Source: Actinomycetes bacterium
GTDB lineage: Bacteria > Actinomycetota > Acidimicrobiia > Acidimicrobiales > RAAP-2
Length of the DNA: 64,000 bases
Direction: 5' to 3'
Assembly (NCBI GenBank): GCA_021845725.1
Contig: JAJZVL010000002.1
Location: forward strand, 27,435 to 91,434
The notes under the pieces are model-generated. The model was given only the letters and a program-made list of their open reading frames with translations, was not told where the DNA came from and did no database searches. The position numbers and the translations under genes are program-made. Positions 17,294-25,244 of the stretch are shown one piece after another (within the stretch, counting starts at the first letter, position 1; each line of letters opens with the position of its first letter).

Positions 17294-18826
17294 CTACTGA
17301 CCCGGAGGCGGGTGGAGCGCTGCTGTCAGCACCGCCCGCATGATGGGTCCCGCCGTGGTCGCTCCGTAGGTGCCCGACGGCTGGAAAGGCACCAGGACGC
17401 AGACCGCCACCTCGGGGTGTGTGTACGGCGCGAACCCGATCATCCAATCGTGGATATCGGCTGTGAGGTTCGGGAGGCCGGTCTGCGCGGTGCCGGTCTT
17501 CACCGCGACCCTGAGCGACGGGGGGAAGATGCCGTACGCGGTCCCGTCGGGCGCAGTCGCGACCGTCTGCATCAGCCTGCCGACCTGAGCAGCCGCAGAG
17601 GCGGTCATCGCGTGCTTGTAGACCGTCGGGTGGTAGCGCTTCACGACCTGGCCGTTGGAGTCCCGGATGACGGAGAGGACGTGGGGCGTCATGAGGTTGC
17701 CGCCGTTGGCGACCGCCGCGGCGACCATGGCCTGCTGGAGCGCGGTCGCCTTCACGTCCTGCTGCCCGAAGGCGGAGTACGCGAGCCCCGGCGGTCCGAG
17801 CTTTGTCGGCGCGAATGTCCCCGGAGCCGGGAAGGTCGACGCGGCGACGAAGTCAGGAAGGTCGATCGGCGGTCTCTGGTTGTAGCCGAAGAGGTCTGCC
17901 TGGCGAGAAAGGACTGTGCCACCCAGGGCGAGGCCGAGGTTTGCATATCCGGGGTCGCACGACGGCGGGAGCATCTGGGCGATGGTGCCACCGCACGGCG
18001 TGGCGCCAGCCGGACTTGTCGCGTCGTTGCAGAGCAGCTTTGTCGAGTCGGGCAGCGTGGTGCACCTGTGCGTCGGATAGTCGAAGCTCTCGAGCGACGG
18101 CTTCAGGTTGTAGACGGCGGTGGTGGTGACGACCTTGAAGGTCGAGCCCGGAGGCTCCGGGTCGTAGGTCGCAACCGGGGCACCCGGATAGAAGCCCTCG
18201 TGGTCGGGAACTGTGAAGTCTGCGTGGCCCGCCGCCTTCTCCGTCGCGATGTTCGGCGAGACGAGCGGATTCGGTGTGTAGGTGGGGTTCGAGGCCATCG
18301 CCAGGACCGCTCCTGTCTGCGGCTTCAGCACGACGATGGCGCCGTCCTTGTTCGCAGAAGGGATGGTCGTGAGCTCGTGCTCGGCGAACGCCTGCAGGTA
18401 GGGCTCGACCGTGAGGGAGACCGAGTCGGTGGTCGGAGGGGGGGGTGTGAGGACCTGCCCCAGGTTCTGCGGCGACTGTGCGTGGGGTACGAGCCACTGG
18501 TTGTACTCGCCCTCCACCCCGTTCGTGCCGTAGTAGGGGGAGTCGTAGCCGACGATCTGGGAGAACAGCGACCCCGTCGGGTACTGGCGTAGGTACTCGT
18601 AGGGGCCAGAGCCCTTGGGAGCCTTCACCGAGCGGGCCAGGATCTCGCCGTTGGCGGCAAGGATGTCACCACGCAGGTTGTCGAACCGGCTCGCTGCGAC
18701 CCGCGGGTTTGTCGGCGACGAGTCGAGGGCATGCGCTTGGCGCATCTGGATGTTGACCAGCTGAGCGAGGACGAGCCCGAAGCACACGGCCAGCACGACC
18801 CCCAGCCAACGGATCCGGCGTCCCAA
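17294..18826 (-). CDS. Class B penicillin-binding protein (PbpA-like transpeptidase)
   Basis: 510-residue peptidoglycan transpeptidase. It has an N-terminal membrane anchor (residues about 5-22), a dimerisation region, then the catalytic domain with PPGSTFKVV (S-x-x-K nucleophile) and AVKTGTAQ (KTG). The middle motif reads PSCDPGYAN: the expected SxN appears as S-C-D. TTG 18826 is the likely start, with GGGGGGAAG upstream. PbpA genes usually follow rodA, but here no rodA is next to it. TTG usage and the SCD motif are the unusual points. Confidence 0.9.
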   Translation of the reverse strand: MGRRIRWLGVVLAVCFGLVLAQLVNIQMRQAHALDSSPTNPRVAASRFDNLRGDILAANGEILARSVKAPKGSGPYEYLRQYPTGSLFSQIVGYDSPYYGTNGVEGEYNQWLVPHAQSPQNLGQVLTPPPPTTDSVSLTVEPYLQAFAEHELTTIPSANKDGAIVVLKPQTGAVLAMASNPTYTPNPLVSPNIATEKAAGHADFTVPDHEGFYPGAPVATYDPEPPGSTFKVVTTTAVYNLKPSLESFDYPTHRCTTLPDSTKLLCNDATSPAGATPCGGTIAQMLPPSCDPGYANLGLALGGTVLSRQADLFGYNQRPPIDLPDFVAASTFPAPGTFAPTKLGPPGLAYSAFGQQDVKATALQQAMVAAAVANGGNLMTPHVLSVIRDSNGQVVKRYHPTVYKHAMTASAAAQVGRLMQTVATAPDGTAYGIFPPSLRVAVKTGTAQTGLPNLTADIHDWMIGFAPYTHPEVAVCVLVPFQPSGTYGATTAGPIMRAVLTAALHPPPGQ

Positions 18827-19029
18827 CTAGCTTCCCCCCCAGGCCGGCCCCGGCAGCGCGACGTTGCCCGGCACCGGGAAGAGCCTGTTCTTCCGCCAAG
18901 CGGCGAATGCCTGCGTCACAGCTTCCGAGCAGCTAGGCAAGACACGGTCGCATCGTAGAGCACGCCGACGCCGTGGCTGGGCGCGACCTCGAGGTCGACC
19001 CGGATCAACCGTCGGATCCGACCGTGCGG

Positions 19030-19680
19030 TCACCCGGTGACCGCGCTCTGGGTGCCGCGATGGTCTCGGGAGTAGAGCTCGACCGCCCGCCAGCAGTACC
19101 ACGCGACCACTGACCGGTATGGCCGGTACGAGTCGCCGAGCGGGTCCAGCTCCCGGGCGCTCGGTCGTGGCACGCTCCACGCGAGGCCGTAGCCGCGACG
19201 GACCCCGAGGTCCCCCGTCGGCCAGACGTCGAGCCGGCGGAGCTGGAACATGAGGAACATCTCCGCCGTCCACTTGCCGATGCCCCGCACACTGGAGAGG
19301 CGTGCGATGACCTCCTCGTCACCTGCTCGGTCGAGCTCCCCGCGTTCGAGCACGATGGCGCCGTCGAGCACCTTCGACGCCAGATCGCGCAACGACGCCG
19401 CCTTCGTGGCGGACAGCCCCACCGAGCGAAGCTGCGCGTCGGAGAGCTCGAGGAGCCGCCGGGGCTCCGCTCCGCCCCCCATGCATGTGAGCAGCCGGCC
19501 GTGGATGGCCGCGGCGGCGGAGCCGGCGAGCTGCTGGTAGACCACCGCACGCGCCAGCGCGTCGAAATGGCTCCCGGCGGGCGGCCGCAGCCGCGGCGCA
19601 CCGACCTGTTCGTAGAGCCGGGCGATCACCGGGTCGCGCCCGGCGAGAATGCGAGCGGCCCCGGCGTACGAAATGCTCAT
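19030..19680 (-). CDS. DNA-3-methyladenine glycosylase II, AlkA-like
   Basis: 216-residue helix-hairpin-helix glycosylase that removes alkylated purines. It has the HhH motif SSVRGIGKWTAEMFLMF and the downstream catalytic Asp in WPTGDLGVRRGY. It lacks the N-terminal TBP-like domain of E. coli AlkA, like many short bacterial forms. Its ATG overlaps the stop of the alkyltransferase-like gene by 4 bp, so the two alkylation-response proteins are translationally coupled. Confidence 0.9.
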   Translation of the reverse strand: MSISYAGAARILAGRDPVIARLYEQVGAPRLRPPAGSHFDALARAVVYQQLAGSAAAAIHGRLLTCMGGGAEPRRLLELSDAQLRSVGLSATKAASLRDLASKVLDGAIVLERGELDRAGDEEVIARLSSVRGIGKWTAEMFLMFQLRRLDVWPTGDLGVRRGYGLAWSVPRPSARELDPLGDSYRPYRSVVAWYCWRAVELYSRDHRGTQSAVTG

Positions 19681-20066
19681 CCCGCCACCCGTGCCCGGGC
19701 GAGGTCCACCCGGCCACCGCGCAGCGGCACACCCTCGCGCCGTAGCCAGGCACGCTGGGCATCACCCATGGGGACCGAGCCGTCCGCTCGGACCACGCGG
19801 TGCCAGGGCACCCGCTCGCGCGTCGAGGCAAGCACGCGGCCGACGAGGCGCGGAGCCTTCGGGTCGACGTCTCCGAACGTGCGCACGAACCCCGGCGGGA
19901 TGGCGCGCACCGTCGCGAGGATCTGCGCGGCTCGCTGGCCGGGAAGCAGTGAGCAGGAAGGGCCGACCGGGCACGAGGGCGCCTCGACGCTGCGGTCCGC
20001 CACCGACGCCACCCCCCTCGGCGACGTGGTGCAGCGCCCATCCTCAGAGCACCGTTCGCTCGTCAT
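19677..20066 (-). CDS. Alkyltransferase-like protein (ATL), MGMT fold without the catalytic Cys
   Basis: 129-residue protein with the O6-methylguanine-methyltransferase DNA-binding domain (VRAIPPGFVRTFGDV..., RVLASTRERVPWHRVV, MGDAQRAWLRREGV). The active-site PCHR motif of MGMT is PWHR here, which is the hallmark of ATL proteins. ATLs bind alkylated guanine and hand it to other repair pathways rather than removing the alkyl group. ATG 20066 leaves a roughly 45-residue poorly conserved N-terminus, so an internal start is possible. Confidence 0.85.
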   Translation of the reverse strand: MTSERCSEDGRCTTSPRGVASVADRSVEAPSCPVGPSCSLLPGQRAAQILATVRAIPPGFVRTFGDVDPKAPRLVGRVLASTRERVPWHRVVRADGSVPMGDAQRAWLRREGVPLRGGRVDLARARVAG

Positions 20067-20144
20067 GCGGAGCGAGTGTAGGAGGCCGGCTGCGCTCGCC
20101 TTCGACGCCACCCCTGCTGCCGGTATGCCCGTGTCGCCTCGCAC

Positions 20145-20244
20145 CTCGGGCTCGCGACGCACCTCGGGCTCCCGTCCGCCTCGGGCTCGCGTCCGTCTCG
20201 GGCTCGCGTCCGTCTCGGGCTCCCGTCCGCCTCGGGCTCCGGCC
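20145..20244 (+). repeat. 17-nt intergenic tandem repeat, about six units
   Basis: Units begin at 20145, 20163, 20180, 20197, 20214 and 20231, each starting CTCGGGCTC and ending in a variable GCGTCCGT or CCGTCCGC; the first unit is 18 nt and the last is truncated. The array occupies the 314-bp gap (20067-20380) between the divergent ATL and ABC-transporter genes. The rest of that gap holds only the palindrome at 20331-20344. No coding potential beyond low-complexity peptide is seen. Confidence 0.85.
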
Positions 20245-20330
20245 CGCGCGGTCATCGAGGCACACGCCGGGTGAACGGGGCGAGGGCAGCGGGGGCGTCC
20301 GCGGGTCCCGGTGCGGGGCACCCGAGCACA

Positions 20331-20344
20331 GGGCCGTTCGGCCC
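20331..20344 (+). promoter_or_regulatory. DosR-like palindrome GGGCC-GTTC-GGCCC before the ABC transporter
   Basis: Near-perfect inverted repeat within CACAGGGCCGTTCGGCCC and followed by TTGTG. Its centre is 43.5 bases upstream of GTG 20381, which has no Shine-Dalgarno. A weak NANNNT (CAGTCT, 20369-20374) sits at the -10 position expected for a leaderless transcript. Spacing and half-sites match the other boxes in this window. Confidence 0.5.
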
Positions 20345-20380
20345 TTGTGCCGACACCGCGGACAGGGCCAGTCTCGATAC

Positions 20381-21412
20381 GTGGCCACACCTACGACGAC
20401 GCTTGCCGCGCCTCTCGCCGCACCTGCGACCGCATCGGGCGCGACGCTCGCCGTCGAGGCGTCGAACCTCGTCAAGCGCTACGGCGACGTCGAGGCAGTG
20501 AAGGGTGTCTCCTTCGACGTCGGCCGCGGCGAGATCTTCGCCCTGCTCGGCCCGAACGGCGCCGGAAAGAGCACCACCATCAAGATGCTCTGCACGCTCG
20601 CGCTCCCGAGCGGCGGCACGGCCAGGGTCAGCGGCTTCGACGTCCGGCGCCAGCCGAAGGCGGTCCGCCGACGCATCGGCCTCGTGTTCCAAGAGCAGAC
20701 GCTCGACGAGCAGCTCACCGCAGAGGAGAACCTCCGGTTCCACGCCGTGCTCTACCGCGTGCCGAGGGATGAGGTCGACGCCCGCATCGACCGGGTCCTT
20801 CGGCTCGTGGCGCTCGAAGGGCGCCGGAAGGACCTGGTCTCGACCTTCTCCGGTGGAATGGCCCGGAGGCTCGAGATCGCTCGAGGCATGCTCCACACCC
20901 CCGCCGTGCTGTTCCTCGACGAGCCGACCGTCGGTCTCGACCCTCAGACCAGGGCCCTCATGTGGGACGACGTCACGCGCCTTCGCAAGGAGGAAGGCGT
21001 GACGATCCTGCTCACGACGCACTACATGGACGAGGCGGAGTATGCGGACCGCATCGCCATCATCGACCACGGCCAGATCGTCGCGCTCGACAGCCCGGAC
21101 GCGCTCAAGCGCAAGGTGGGTCAGGACACCGTCGAGCTCACCACGGCGGACAACGCCCTGGCGGTGTCGCGCCTGGCCGCCGCCGGGTACCGGTGCCAAG
21201 AGGGCGAGGAGGCGGTTGTCGTGTTCACGACCGACGGCGAGTCGCAGGTCGCGCGGCTCATCGAGATCGCACGCGTCCCGGTGAGCAACGTCCACGTCCA
21301 CCGGCCCACGCTCGACGACGTCTTCTTGCACTTCACGGGGCGTCAGATCCGAGAGGACCAAGGGGAGCGGATGCTGTCGATGGCCGTGCGCGCACGAGCA
21401 GGGCGGCGCTGA
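20381..21412 (+). CDS. ABC transporter ATP-binding protein, DrrA (daunorubicin-resistance) type
   Basis: 343-residue ATPase energising the permease encoded 2 bp downstream. It has Walker A GPNGAGKST, Q-loop FQEQTLDEQL, signature FSGGMARRLEIARG, Walker B VLFLDEPTVGLDP and the C-terminal DrrA-type extension (PTLDDVFLHFTGR). GTG 20381 is taken as the start because the conserved domain begins about 25 residues later and the palindromic box lies at the right distance for a leaderless mRNA. Export of a lipid or hydrophobic compound is likely; the substrate is unknown. Confidence 0.9.
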   Translation: MATPTTTLAAPLAAPATASGATLAVEASNLVKRYGDVEAVKGVSFDVGRGEIFALLGPNGAGKSTTIKMLCTLALPSGGTARVSGFDVRRQPKAVRRRIGLVFQEQTLDEQLTAEENLRFHAVLYRVPRDEVDARIDRVLRLVALEGRRKDLVSTFSGGMARRLEIARGMLHTPAVLFLDEPTVGLDPQTRALMWDDVTRLRKEEGVTILLTTHYMDEAEYADRIAIIDHGQIVALDSPDALKRKVGQDTVELTTADNALAVSRLAAAGYRCQEGEEAVVVFTTDGESQVARLIEIARVPVSNVHVHRPTLDDVFLHFTGRQIREDQGERMLSMAVRARAGRR

Positions 21413-21414
21413 CG

Positions 21415-22287
21415 ATGGCGACGACCCCCCTTTCCGTGCGTCCGTCCACGCCGAGCCTGCTCGACGAGCGCGGTGACCTGGTCGCGGAGCTCCGAACCAT
21501 CGGCATGGTGTGGGAGCGTGAGCTGATCCGCTTCGTCAGGACCCGGACGCGGATCCTCTCGAGCTTCGTCCAACCGATCTTGTTCCTGTTCGTCCTCGGC
21601 TACGGGATGACGACCCTCGTCGGGTCGACCGAAGGCTTCACATTCAAGAAGTTCGTCTTTCCCGGTATCGTCGCGATGTCGGTCGTCATGACCGCGATCT
21701 TCTCGGCGATCTCCATCGTGTGGGACCGAGAGTTCGGGTTCCTACGCGAGATGGTCGTGGCTCCCGTCAGCCGCTCCTCGCTCGTCATCGGAAAGACGCT
21801 CGGGGGCGCGAGCATTGCGACCGTCCAGGGCACGATCATGCTGGCGCTGGCTCCGCTCATCGGAGTGCACCTCACTGCCACCCTGGTCGGACAGGTGATC
21901 GGCCTCGAGCTGCTCATGGCAGTGGGCTTGACGAGCTTCGGGGTGTTCGTCGCCAGTCGCATCCAGCGGATCGAGGCCTTCCAGGTCGTGATGCAGCTCC
22001 TGCTCTTCCCCATGCTCTTCCTCTCCGGAGCGCTGTTCCCACTGAAGGGGCTTCCCACCTGGCTCGCCGTCCTCACCCGGCTGAACCCGGTCACCTACGC
22101 AGTCGACCCCCTGCGCCGGGTGGTCTTCGCCGTCCAGGCGGTGCCGCCAGCAGCGGCCGCTCGCTTCTCCACCGGCATCAGCCTCTTCGGAACCATGCTC
22201 TCGCTGTCCGCAGAGATCGGGATCTTCTGTGTGTTCACGGCCGTGTTCCTCGCCCTTGCGATCGTCGGTTTCGGGAAGCCCGAATGA
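21415..22287 (+). CDS. ABC-2 type transporter permease, DrrB type
   Basis: 290-residue membrane protein with six predicted spans. The ABC-2 domain shows FVQPILFLFVLGYG, the conserved ISIVWDREFGFLREMVVAPV and, near the C-terminus, LFPLKGLPTWLAVLTRLNP. It starts at ATG 21415, 2 bp after the ATPase stop, and its own stop overlaps the start of the Bpa-like gene (ATGA). It forms the export channel with the DrrA-like ATPase. Confidence 0.9.
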   Translation: MATTPLSVRPSTPSLLDERGDLVAELRTIGMVWERELIRFVRTRTRILSSFVQPILFLFVLGYGMTTLVGSTEGFTFKKFVFPGIVAMSVVMTAIFSAISIVWDREFGFLREMVVAPVSRSSLVIGKTLGGASIATVQGTIMLALAPLIGVHLTATLVGQVIGLELLMAVGLTSFGVFVASRIQRIEAFQVVMQLLLFPMLFLSGALFPLKGLPTWLAVLTRLNPVTYAVDPLRRVVFAVQAVPPAAAARFSTGISLFGTMLSLSAEIGIFCVFTAVFLALAIVGFGKPE

Positions 22288-22742
22288 GCGCCGACCCTCT
22301 TCGCACCGGGACAGGGGACGCAGACGACCAGGAGTCCGGGGGCAGGAGCGCCGCGTCTGGTGCGGTGGACGAGCAGGAGCTCGAAGCACAGCGGGTGCGG
22401 CGACCAGGCGAGCTCTGGAGGATCGAGGGATCGGTGTCCGCGGTGCGCGCGGAGATCGGCCAGCTCACGTCGCTCGACGACGAGGCCTTGCGCACCCGCA
22501 TCGCAGAGCTCGAACGCCGCTGGCGTGCCGAGCTCGTCGCCGTTCTGCCCGAGTCGGTCGTACCCGAGCTCCACGAGTACTTCGACTGGCTGGGCGAGGT
22601 GCCTCCGCACGTCTCGGAAGTTCGCATCGGCCTCGCACAGCTCGCGGGCTGGCTCGACGGGATCATCGTGGGGCTCGGCGTCTCGGTCAGCGGCGAGGGT
22701 TCGGGGGAAGGTGGCCTGGCGGTCGGCCAAGGGTCCCCATGA
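22284..22742 (+). CDS. Bacterial proteasome activator (Bpa/PafE, DUF2587) homologue lacking the C-terminal GQYL
   Basis: 152-residue protein. Residues about 45-130 align by eye with mycobacterial Bpa: PGELWRIEGSVSAVRAEI, LRTRIAELERRWRAELVAVLP, ELHEYFDWL and the well-conserved SEVRIGLAQLAGWLDGI. Bpa rings open the 20S proteasome gate through a C-terminal GQYL; this protein ends GLAVGQGSP with no such tail. It is translationally coupled (ATGA) to an ABC exporter. It may be a paralogue with another partner or an inactive regulator. Confidence 0.75.
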   Translation: MSADPLRTGTGDADDQESGGRSAASGAVDEQELEAQRVRRPGELWRIEGSVSAVRAEIGQLTSLDDEALRTRIAELERRWRAELVAVLPESVVPELHEYFDWLGEVPPHVSEVRIGLAQLAGWLDGIIVGLGVSVSGEGSGEGGLAVGQGSP

Positions 22743-22788
22743 CAAGGCGCGGGGACCCCGCACAGCATGAAAAGGAGGTCCGGGAGCG

Positions 22789-23340
22789 ATGCGAAGCGCA
22801 TTGGTAGTGGTGGACATGCTGAACGACTTCATGGATGGCGTTCTCGGCAACCCGGCAGCAACCGGCATCGTCGAACCGATCCGCCAGCTCGCCGCCCGCG
22901 CCCGCACAACAGCCGACTGGCTCGTCGTCTATGCCTGCGATGCCCACGAGCTCTCGGATGTCGAGCTCCGGGTCTTCCCTCCTCACGCGATGGCCGGGAC
23001 CCCTGGCGCGGCCGTCGTCGACGAGCTGGAGCCGCACCACGACGACATCGTCGTTCCGAAGCGTTTCTACTCCTCCTTCACCCAGACGCGTCTCGAAGAC
23101 GAGCTGCGCGCACACGACGTCGAGCGCGTCGTCCTGGTGGGTCAGCACACCGACTGCTGTGTGCGTCACACCGCGTACGACGCGTTCGCCAGGGGCTTCG
23201 AGCTCGCCGTCTGCCCTGATGCAACCACCGTTTTCGAGCCTGGTTCAACGGAGCCCCTCGCAGAACGACAAGGTCGCGCGCTCGACTACTTGCACACCTA
23301 CTACGGCGCCCGAATTCTTGGTTCGCACGAGGTGGATTGA
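22789..23340 (+). CDS. Isochorismatase-family cysteine hydrolase
   Basis: 183-residue amidohydrolase fold with the catalytic triad visible: Asp9 (VVVDMLNDF), Lys in VVPKRFYSSF and Cys in GQHTDCCVRHT. Nicotinamidase, isochorismatase and related amidases share this pattern, so the substrate is open. AAAAGGAGG just upstream is a textbook ribosome binding site for ATG 22789. The gene lies 46 bp after the Bpa-like gene and 59 bp before the BON protein gene, all on one strand. Confidence 0.9.
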   Translation: MRSALVVVDMLNDFMDGVLGNPAATGIVEPIRQLAARARTTADWLVVYACDAHELSDVELRVFPPHAMAGTPGAAVVDELEPHHDDIVVPKRFYSSFTQTRLEDELRAHDVERVVLVGQHTDCCVRHTAYDAFARGFELAVCPDATTVFEPGSTEPLAERQGRALDYLHTYYGARILGSHEVD

Positions 23341-23399
23341 CAGGTGAGGCCTGGCATCTCGGAGAAGGACGGACGGATCCAGCCGGCGAGGAGGTAACC

Positions 23400-24254
23400 A
23401 TGAGGAGATGCACGCGTTGGATGGTGGCGGGAGCGACCGCTGCGATGACCGCTGCAGCAGTTGCCAGATGCCGTCCAGGCACCCCGCTCTCGAGGAGCTG
23501 TGGTCGCGCGCTCGCCCGCGTGCGCGGCCGCCTACGGTACACGGAAGGGAAGATCGAGGGGACGGTCTACCACCTGCGCGGCCGTGAGCCTGATCCCGCG
23601 GTCACAGACCTAACGCTCGCCGACCGCATACGCTCCAGTCTCGGCGACACGGAACGCAAGCTCGACCTTCCCCATGTGCACGTCATGGTGGAGCACCACG
23701 TCGCGCTGCTCCACGGGGCAGTCGGGACCGAGCACGAAGCGGAGGAGATCGAGCAAGCCGTCGCCGCCGTTCCTGGCGTCGCCGGGGTCGAGTCGTACCT
23801 TCACGTAGGGCTGGGCCCGTGGGACACGCGGCCCTCTGCAGGACGCGGCGTCCACCGGCCGTCAGCGGCGATGGAGACCCTTCTCGGCGCCGCGGAGAAG
23901 GCCGGTGTCTCGTCCACGGCGGCGCCCTTGGTCGTGCGGGGCGTCCTCGCGACGTTCGCGGATCGGTTGCCCCCCGCCCAACGTGCGCATCTGTCCTCCA
24001 ACCTCCCCGCGGACGTGCGCCCGCTCTTCACACCACCAAGGCGCCTGCGGGGAGCACCGCCCGCACGTTCGGTGCGCGACCTCGTCGGGCGCGTGCTCGT
24101 GACCACCTCGGACATGCCGCTGGATCGAGCCGAGGACGTGACGGTGCATGTCGTCCGAGCTCTGCGCGACCTGGTTCCCGGTGACGTACGCGAGATCGCG
24201 GCCGTGCTCCCGAGCGAGCTTCGAGAGCTCTGGGCGTCCCCGGACGCTCCCTGA
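23400..24254 (+). CDS. BON-domain plus DUF2267 protein
   Basis: 284-residue protein with a hydrophobic Ala-rich segment near residues 8-22, a BON domain (about 65-130: LADRIRSSLGDTE, HHVALLHGAVGTEHEAEEI, VPGVAGVES) and a DUF2267 domain (about 140-284: ETLLGAAEKAGV, ATFADRLPPAQRAHLSSNLP, VREIAAVLPSELRELW). BON domains bind membranes or phospholipids; DUF2267 is of unknown function and is common in stress-gene clusters. GAGGAGGTAACC before ATG 23400 fixes the start. Confidence 0.85.
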   Translation: MRRCTRWMVAGATAAMTAAAVARCRPGTPLSRSCGRALARVRGRLRYTEGKIEGTVYHLRGREPDPAVTDLTLADRIRSSLGDTERKLDLPHVHVMVEHHVALLHGAVGTEHEAEEIEQAVAAVPGVAGVESYLHVGLGPWDTRPSAGRGVHRPSAAMETLLGAAEKAGVSSTAAPLVVRGVLATFADRLPPAQRAHLSSNLPADVRPLFTPPRRLRGAPPARSVRDLVGRVLVTTSDMPLDRAEDVTVHVVRALRDLVPGDVREIAAVLPSELRELWASPDAP

Positions 24255-24379
24255 CGCAACCAGCCGGCTTCGCGGGGGTCGGAAGACGACCAAGAGGCTG
24301 CTGGGGAGCAAGCACCACGGGGCCGCAGTCGCGAAGACGGGGCCGCAGGTCCGCGTTGGCGCATCCCGCGGGTGGCGGT

Positions 24380-24393
24380 TGGTCTTTGGGCCC
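24380..24393 (+). promoter_or_regulatory. DosR-like box TGGTC-TTTG-GGCCC before the TIG/S2P pair
   Basis: The right half is a full GGCCC and the left half differs at one base from GGGNC. A GAACAT hexamer at 24417-24422 lies where a -10 would be if the box were centred 42-43 bases before the transcription start. That predicts a start near 24429 and a 44-nt leader to ATG 24473. Weaker than the boxes at 20331 or 26901. Confidence 0.35.
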
Positions 24394-24472
24394 TACCGAA
24401 TGGACCGATCTGCGAGGAACATCAAGGAGAGAAGGAAGACGGAACCAACGGATCGGCAGAACGGCGACGACG

Positions 24473-25189
24473 ATGGGCAACGACACCCCTTTCTCGCACC
24501 CGCCCGAGCGCGCTCTCGACGCGACGGTTCGTGCGGCCAAACGCGCTCGTGGAGCCGCGGAGGAAGCTGACGTCCACTCGCCCCGCTCGCCCCACTCGCT
24601 GCCACCGAGCCGGCCGAGCGTGAAGGCGCTGCTGCAGGCGAGCGCCGTCGTGGTGGCTGCGCTCGTTCTCGGCTTCGGAGGCGCGCTCGCGGCGTTGGAG
24701 CTGCGCGGGGTACCGGACGTCCCATCACCGGCCCTCGGATCCGGCCAGCCCCGACGTCACGCTGTCGCGGCGCCTCGTTCGCCCCGTCCGAGCCGGGCGG
24801 CGCAGGCGATAGACAGCGCGGCGTCCTCGACCTCGCCGCCGCGCTCGGCGATCCCCTCCTCGGCTTCTGGGCTGGTCACCGCGCCGAGGAGCCCGGTGCA
24901 GGCCGAGGCCCAGGGAGCGCTCGCCGGCTCTGAACCCCATCTCGTCGCGGTCAGCCCGCCTGTCGCGAGGGCCGGACAGCTGCTGACGATCTCGGGGACC
25001 AACTTCTACAGCCCGGACGGGCTGGTCCAGGCATTCGTGGGCGGCACCGGCGCTCCTACTCGCTGCCCGACTGAGACCGTGTGCGTCGTCACCGTTCCAC
25101 AGGGGCTGGGGCCGTCGCGGGACCTCCCACTGGCCATCGAGACCGAGGCTGGGACGTCGAACACGCTCTCCGTCTCCTACGCCGAGTAG
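24473..25189 (+). CDS. Membrane-anchored IPT/TIG-domain protein
   Basis: 238-residue protein with one N-terminal membrane segment (about residues 50-70, VVVAALVLGFGGALAAL), a long Pro/Ser/Ala-rich linker, and a C-terminal IPT/TIG immunoglobulin-like fold (HLVAVSPPVARAGQLLTISG, then GTNFYSPDG). It is probably displayed outside the membrane. ATG 24473 is the most economical start; an open frame runs back to 24356. It lies 55 bp before the site-2 protease gene, so it could be its partner or substrate, but that is inference. Confidence 0.65.
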   Translation: MGNDTPFSHPPERALDATVRAAKRARGAAEEADVHSPRSPHSLPPSRPSVKALLQASAVVVAALVLGFGGALAALELRGVPDVPSPALGSGQPRRHAVAAPRSPRPSRAAQAIDSAASSTSPPRSAIPSSASGLVTAPRSPVQAEAQGALAGSEPHLVAVSPPVARAGQLLTISGTNFYSPDGLVQAFVGGTGAPTRCPTETVCVVTVPQGLGPSRDLPLAIETEAGTSNTLSVSYAE

Positions 25190-25244
25190 GCGAGATGCGC
25201 ACGCGGGCCATTCGTCCTCGCAGGTCCGACGGAAAGGGAACCCG

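Noticed and set aside
18827..19029. Short minus-strand frames upstream of the PBP gene as a rodA remnant
   Set aside because: The peptide (ending near ALPGPAWGGS) shows no FtsW/RodA motif or membrane segments.
20145..20244. Repeat array as a CRISPR
   Set aside because: Units are contiguous with no unique spacers and no cas genes are nearby; it is a simple tandem repeat.
25205..25218. GGGCC-ATTC-GTCCT before the site-2 protease gene as a DosR-like box
   Set aside because: Its centre is only 33 bases before the ATG, so a -42 geometry would start the mRNA inside the gene. The TIG/S2P pair is better explained by the candidate at 24380.
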